Shown piece after piece: positions 60,241-64,000 of a stretch of DNA of 64,000 bases. The notes beneath the pieces are model-generated. The model was given only the letters and a program-made list of their open reading frames with translations. It was not told where the DNA came from and did no database searches. The position numbers were made by a program, and so were the translations under genes. Source of the DNA: Streptacidiphilus sp. P02-A3a (GTDB taxonomy: Bacteria > Actinomycetota > Actinomycetes > Streptomycetales > Streptomycetaceae); the NCBI RefSeq assembly GCF_014084105.1, contig NZ_CP048289.1, positions 2,737,922-2,801,921 of the forward strand, given 5' to 3'. Position 1 is the stretch's first letter, and each line of letters starts with the position of its first letter.

Positions 60241-60793
60241 CTCTGCTCGGGCGACAGTATTGGCACGTTTCTGGGTGCTCTTCATGCCGGGACGCGATTC
60301 TGTGATTCTTGTCACTTTAGGGTTTCCGGCCTAATGGAAGGCATTTCCCGCACCGTCGGGCTGCTCGCTCCGAGTGAATTTTCGAGAACCCTGAATAGAA
60401 TCTCTGGGGATTTGGGAATATGCGCTGACCTGCGAATATGCTGGGTAATTGACGGCCGGAGGCATGATTTTCCAGGATCGAATATCGCCCGTTCGAGTGA
60501 TCTTTTGGATTGGCTCACCCGAACCGTGTTGATTCCTGCCACCCGACTGGGCGAAGCGGGTGGGAAAGCGCCGAAACGTCACTCCGGTGTCGCCGGTCCA
60601 CCGCCCCGCGGCGCCTCCGAAGGGCGCTCCGACCACCGCCGCGCCCGCCGTCCGACCCCGCGACGGCTCCCGCCCGGCTCACCGATCCCGCCACTCGTGC
60701 CCGCCGCCGCCGCGTCCGCCGCCGGGCGGGCCCCGGTCGGGCCGCCGTATCGTGGTGGGGACAGGACCTGTCCAGCAGTGTTCGGAGGCCGCG
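60241..60793. other. AT-rich gene-less gap before gltD
   Basis: Bases about 60255-60545 are markedly poorer in GC than anything else in the window. Frames of 76-101 codons exist on the minus strand and an open plus frame runs through, but none has a good start, codon bias or family resemblance. The remainder up to 60793 is normal GC-rich spacer containing the gltD ribosome site. It may be the promoter/enhancer of the riboswitch gene or foreign DNA. Confidence 0.55.
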
Positions 60794-62287
60794 ATGGCCG
60801 ATCCCTGGGGCTTCCTGCGAACCCCCGCCCAGAGCTGGCCGCTGCGCCCGGTCCCGGAGCGGGTCCGGGACTGGCGGGACGTGCACCGGCCGCACGCGCT
60901 GCTGCCGATCGTCAGCGCGCAGGCCGGGCGCTGCATGGACTGCGGCATCCCCTTCTGCCACCAGGCCTGCCCCCTGGGCAACCTGATCCCGGAGTGGAAC
61001 CGGCTGGTCGAGGAGGAGGACTGGGCGGCGGCCAGCGAGCGGCTGCACGCCACCAACAACTTCCCCGAGTTCACCGGCCTGACCTGTCCCGCGCCCTGCG
61101 AGAGCGGCTGCGTGCTGGCGATCGACGCGGAGCCGGTGACCATCAAGAACGTGGAAGCGGCCATCGCCGAGTACGCCTGGAACGAGGGCTGGGTGCGCCC
61201 GCTGCCGCCGGAGCGGCAGTCGGACCGGACGGTCGCGGTGATCGGCTCCGGACCGGCCGGGCTGGCCTGCGCGCAGCAGCTCACCCGGGCCGGGCACACC
61301 GTCGCGGTGTACGAGCGCGACGACCGCCTCGGCGGGCTGCTCAGGTACGGCATCCCGTCGTTCAAGCTGGAGAAGCACCAGGTGGACCGCCGGATCGAGC
61401 AGATGCGGGCGGAGGGGACGGTCTTCCGTCCGGGCGTCGCGGTCGGCTCCGACGTCGACGCCGCCGAGCTGCGGGCCCGCCACGACGCGGTGGTGGTCGC
61501 CGTCGGCGCCACCGTCCCGCGCGAACTGCCGGTGCCCGGGCGCGAGTTGTCCGGCATCGAGCAGGCGATGGAGTTCCTGCCGCTGGCCAACCGGGTGCAG
61601 CAGGGCGACCTGCCCCGCTCACCGCTGAGCGCCGAGGGACGCCGGGTGGTGATCGTCGGCGGCGGCGACACCGGCGCCGACTGCCTGGGCACGGTGCTGC
61701 GGCAGGGCGCGGCCTCGGTCCGGCAGCTCGACATCAGGCCGCAGCCGGGAGCGGACCGCCCGCCGGAGGACCCCTGGCCCACCTACCCGCTGGTCTACCG
61801 GGTCACCCCGGCCCACGAGGAGGCCCGGACCCTGGCGCACCCGGCCGGTGAGTCCGACCACGACGCCCGGACCTTCGCCGCCGCCACCGTCGAGTTCACC
61901 GGCGACCGGGAGGGCCGGGTCCGGGCGCTGCGGGTGGCCGACGCGGCGCCCGACAGCCGCCTCCCGGTGCCCGGCAGCGAGCGGCTGATCCCGACCGACC
62001 TGGTCCTGCTCGCCCTCGGCTTCTCCGGCCCGGAGCGGCACGCCGGGCTGATGTCCCAGCTCGGCCTGGGCCTGACCGGTGGCGGCGCCTTCGCCCGCGA
62101 CCAGGACTTCGCGGCCGGGATGCCGGGGGTCTTCGTCGCCGGTGACGCCGGCCGCGGCCAGTCGATCATCGTCTGGGCCATCGCCGAGGGCCGGGCCGTC
62201 GCCGCCGCGGTCGACCGCTACCTCACCGGTGCCAGCAACCTCCCCGCCCCGGTCCACCCCGCGGACCGGAACCTGTCCGCCCGCTGA
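60794..62287 (+). CDS. gltD: glutamate synthase small subunit-type oxidoreductase
   Basis: 497 residues. N-terminal FeS region with CMDCGIPFCHQACPLGN and LTCPAPCESGC; FAD-binding VIGSGPAGLACAQQL; NADPH-binding VIVGGGDTGADCLG; C-terminal VFVAGDAGRGQSIIVWAIAEG. Normal length and motifs for GltD. It passes electrons from NADPH to GltB; without gltB beside it, it may serve another partner. ATG 60794 follows CGGAGG. The in-frame ATG at 60560 is rejected for lack of homology. Confidence 0.88.
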   Translation: MADPWGFLRTPAQSWPLRPVPERVRDWRDVHRPHALLPIVSAQAGRCMDCGIPFCHQACPLGNLIPEWNRLVEEEDWAAASERLHATNNFPEFTGLTCPAPCESGCVLAIDAEPVTIKNVEAAIAEYAWNEGWVRPLPPERQSDRTVAVIGSGPAGLACAQQLTRAGHTVAVYERDDRLGGLLRYGIPSFKLEKHQVDRRIEQMRAEGTVFRPGVAVGSDVDAAELRARHDAVVVAVGATVPRELPVPGRELSGIEQAMEFLPLANRVQQGDLPRSPLSAEGRRVVIVGGGDTGADCLGTVLRQGAASVRQLDIRPQPGADRPPEDPWPTYPLVYRVTPAHEEARTLAHPAGESDHDARTFAAATVEFTGDREGRVRALRVADAAPDSRLPVPGSERLIPTDLVLLALGFSGPERHAGLMSQLGLGLTGGGAFARDQDFAAGMPGVFVAGDAGRGQSIIVWAIAEGRAVAAAVDRYLTGASNLPAPVHPADRNLSAR

Positions 62288-62307
62288 CGAGGACGCCGCG
62301 AACGCGG

Positions 62308-62340
62308 AGCGGGCCCGACCGCCGGGCGGCCGGGCCCGCT
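62308..62340. terminator. bidirectional terminator after gltD
   Basis: AGCGGGCCCG (62308-62317) and CGGGCCCGCT (62331-62340) are perfect arms; inside the loop CCGCC and GGCGG extend the stem after one mismatch. Lies between convergent genes. Confidence 0.8.
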
Positions 62341-62351
62341 CACGGACGGGC

Positions 62352-63338
62352 TCAGTGCTGGTAGACGGTGATCGTCCGGCTGGTGGTCGGGCCGTCGAGG
62401 GCGTACTGGGCGGCGCTGAAGAAGGCGTACAGCGGGGTGGTGCCGCTGGCGAACGGGGCCTGGTACGGGCCCGACACCAGCCGCAGCCGGTAGCTGACGA
62501 CGGCGTCCTTCGCCAGGCCGTTCCCGAGCACCGGCAGCTGACCGCCCTTCAGGGCGACCCAGTGCCCGCCTTCGAGCAGGTCCACGGTGACCCTGCCCGG
62601 GCCGTACTGGTCGCCGTCCTGGACCAGACCGGAGGTGCTCACCTCGCCGCCGACCGGGCCGGGGACGGCCGCGCCGGTGCGGTTGGCGACGGTCAGGGTC
62701 TCCAGCGCGTCCCGGCCGGGGGCGACACTGCCGCCGCCGGTCAGCGTCTCGACCACACGGCCACCGGTCCTGGCGGCGCCGACCTTGAGGTCCACCGTGC
62801 TGAACGGCGCGCTGTCGTCGGGGGCGGCGGAGTTGCTGACATTGACCAGGACGGCGTTGTCACTGGCCTTCCAGGCCTTGGTGGCGCCGACGGTGACCTT
62901 CCAGGTGTAGCTGGCGTGCGCCGGGAGGACGAAGTCCGCGCTGCCCCAGAGCTTGCTTGCCTTCGGGTGGATCTGACCGATCAGCCCGGGCTCCTCGGCG
63001 ATCGTCCCGAACCCGGTGGCCGGGGCGTGCACCGGGACCACCGACAGCGACAGGTCGGCGGAGGCCAGGGCGAAGACGCCCTGCGGGGTGGCGCTGAAGG
63101 TGCCCAGGAACGGGGCGGACTTCCCGGTCGTGTTGGTGGCGGTGACCGTGAAGGACTCGGTCCGGCCGCCCGGCAGCAGCGGGCCCCTGGCGCTGACCGC
63201 GCCGTAGCTCACGGTGACCGCGGGCTTCGCCGGGGCCGGGGCGGCCGCGTTCGCGACCGCCGGGAGCAGCGCGGTGGCGGTGCCGGCGGCCAGGGCGACG
63301 GTGGCGGTGGTGGCGACCAGGCGGGCGCGGACGGACAT
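62352..63338 (-). CDS. secreted protein of unknown function
   Basis: 328 residues. A Sec signal (about 1-32, ending VANAAAPAPA) is followed by beta-rich, Thr/Val/Gly-rich sequence with repeated patterns of Ig-like domains (ESFTVTATNTTGKSAPFLG near 63, LETLTVANRTGAAVPGPVGG near 220). No catalytic motif or anchor. Likely a wall or extracellular structural/adhesive protein. ATG 63338 follows GGGAG; in-frame extension upstream to 63722 is rejected. Confidence 0.78.
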   Translation of the reverse strand: MSVRARLVATTATVALAAGTATALLPAVANAAAPAPAKPAVTVSYGAVSARGPLLPGGRTESFTVTATNTTGKSAPFLGTFSATPQGVFALASADLSLSVVPVHAPATGFGTIAEEPGLIGQIHPKASKLWGSADFVLPAHASYTWKVTVGATKAWKASDNAVLVNVSNSAAPDDSAPFSTVDLKVGAARTGGRVVETLTGGGSVAPGRDALETLTVANRTGAAVPGPVGGEVSTSGLVQDGDQYGPGRVTVDLLEGGHWVALKGGQLPVLGNGLAKDAVVSYRLRLVSGPYQAPFASGTTPLYAFFSAAQYALDGPTTSRTITVYQH

Positions 63339-63491
63339 GGTGTCTCCCGTTGAGTGGTGGGGAGGTCTCCCCGGAGTGCCGGCGGCGGGCCGCTGCCCGC
63401 CTGACATGAGTAGCCTCCCAGTCCAAGATCCGTGCCGTGTCCGGCAATTGTCACGGCCGCGAAACAGCGCCGGGCGACGTAGGGTCGGGGC

Positions 63492-63989
63492 ATGAGCGTG
63501 GAGCGGGTTGGGCGGCGGGCGGCGCGGGTGCTGGTGCTGGATCCGGACGGGGCGGTGTTCCTGCAACTGCACGACGACGCTGAGGTCGGGCTGCACTGGG
63601 TGCTGCCCGGCGGCGGCCTGGAGCAGGGGGAGGACGAACTGGCCGGTGCGGTCCGGGAGGTGGTGGAGGAGACCGGCTGGACCGACGTCCGGACCGGACC
63701 CGCGCTGTGGGTGTGGGAGCACGACTACACCCGGAAGGGGGTGCCCACCCGGCAGCGGGAGGTGATCTTCCTGGGGGAGGGACCGCGCCGGGACCCGGTG
63801 GGGGACCTGGCCGCCTCGTTCACCGAGGACGGGATCATGACCTGCCGCTGGTGGACACCCGAGGAGCTGGCCGGGTGCCAGGAGGTGCTGTGGCCGCCGC
63901 GGCTGGTCGAGCTGCTGGCGGAGCTGCGCCGCAGCGGGCCGCCGGAGCAGCCGGTCGATCTCGGGTACGTCCCCAACGACCCCCGCTGA
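63492..63989 (+). CDS. Nudix hydrolase
   Basis: 165 residues. The Nudix box is complete: GGGLEQGEDELAGAVREV then VEETGW (about 41-63). Substrate unknown; such proteins hydrolyse nucleoside diphosphates linked to another group. ATG 63492 lies 153 bases from the divergent secreted-protein gene. The gene ends 11 bases before the window edge. Confidence 0.92.
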   Translation: MSVERVGRRAARVLVLDPDGAVFLQLHDDAEVGLHWVLPGGGLEQGEDELAGAVREVVEETGWTDVRTGPALWVWEHDYTRKGVPTRQREVIFLGEGPRRDPVGDLAASFTEDGIMTCRWWTPEELAGCQEVLWPPRLVELLAELRRSGPPEQPVDLGYVPNDPR

Positions 63990-64000
63990 GCGGCCCGCGC

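Noticed and set aside
60312-60636. Small minus-strand frames in the AT-rich block
   Set aside because: No ribosome site, no codon bias and no motif; kept only as an unexplained region.
59995-61851. Plus-strand frame through the riboswitch, AT-rich block and start of gltD
   Set aside because: It reads through a structured RNA leader and the wrong frame of gltD; no family resemblance, no ribosome site.

Overview
The window looks like a chromosomal segment from a streptomycete-type actinomycete (Streptomyces, Kitasatospora or Streptacidiphilus). The DNA is very GC-rich, with strong third-position G/C bias. Many genes start with GTG and overlap the previous stop codon as GTGA or ATGA. Family content fits: a conservon with its cytochrome P450, a DUF574 methyltransferase, F420-linked proteins, a DasR-type GntR regulator and a c-di-AMP riboswitch in front of an NlpC/P60 hydrolase. 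I see no rRNA, tRNA, CRISPR array, insertion sequence or polyketide/peptide synthase. Genus assignment is inference.

Layout. 0-6 kb: the edge of an unknown minus-strand gene, idi (minus), then a tightly coupled plus-strand set: nucleotidyltransferase, sn-glycerol-1-phosphate-dehydrogenase-like enzyme, CDP-alcohol phosphatidyltransferase, GT2 glycosyltransferase and, after a hairpin, an ABC-2 permease. This reads as a pathway that makes a CDP-activated polyol phosphate, attaches it to a lipid or glycan and exports the product. 6-11 kb: a CtaG-type oxidase assembly protein, exodeoxyribonuclease III, the DUF574 methyltransferase, an ArsR/SRPBCC pair, and a coupled lysoplasmalogenase-like plus sterol-desaturase-like pair. 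11-16 kb: a four-gene operon (acetoacetate-decarboxylase-like, SDR, two amidohydrolases) divergent from a TetR regulator with a clear palindrome between them. 16-21 kb: a reductive-pyrimidine or amide catabolic cluster (carbon-nitrogen hydrolase, class III aminotransferase, dihydropyrimidinase, LLM oxidoreductase).

21-28 kb: DUF427 and F420-type PPOX proteins, one P450, then the conservon cvnA-B-C-D with a second P450 lacking the ExxR motif. 28-33 kb: a pore-like membrane protein, a KstR-like TetR, TesB thioesterase, PPOX protein, enoyl-CoA hydratase and DinB-like protein, with a KstR-like palindrome. 33-37 kb: MarR, a four-helix membrane protein with a Tat-exported multicopper oxidase, and an aromatic-amino-acid-decarboxylase-like enzyme. 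37-42 kb: Lnt, a small conserved protein, GlmS, and a membrane-anchored ACT-GNAT protein. 43-47 kb: SGNH hydrolase, MarR with a YhgE-like membrane protein, and a large membrane protein.

47-53 kb: SRPBCC protein, DasR-like GntR regulator next to a dre-like palindrome, ROK regulator, a stand-alone Type ISP C-terminal-like protein, and a secreted GH18 chitinase with a strong promoter and an operator at its start site. 52-58 kb: biotin genes split into bioB-bioA-bioD (minus) and a zinc-ribbon microprotein plus bioF (plus). 58-64 kb: Gfo/Idh/MocA oxidoreductase, NlpC/P60 hydrolase behind a c-di-AMP riboswitch, an unusually AT-rich gap, a gltD-type protein, a secreted protein and a Nudix hydrolase.

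The two most interesting places are the glycerol-1-phosphate-like pathway at 1.2-5.7 kb and the nearby possible ether-lipid pair at 9.6-11.2 kb. Together they hint at unusual glycerol or ether-lipid chemistry, but this is a hypothesis from sequence only.
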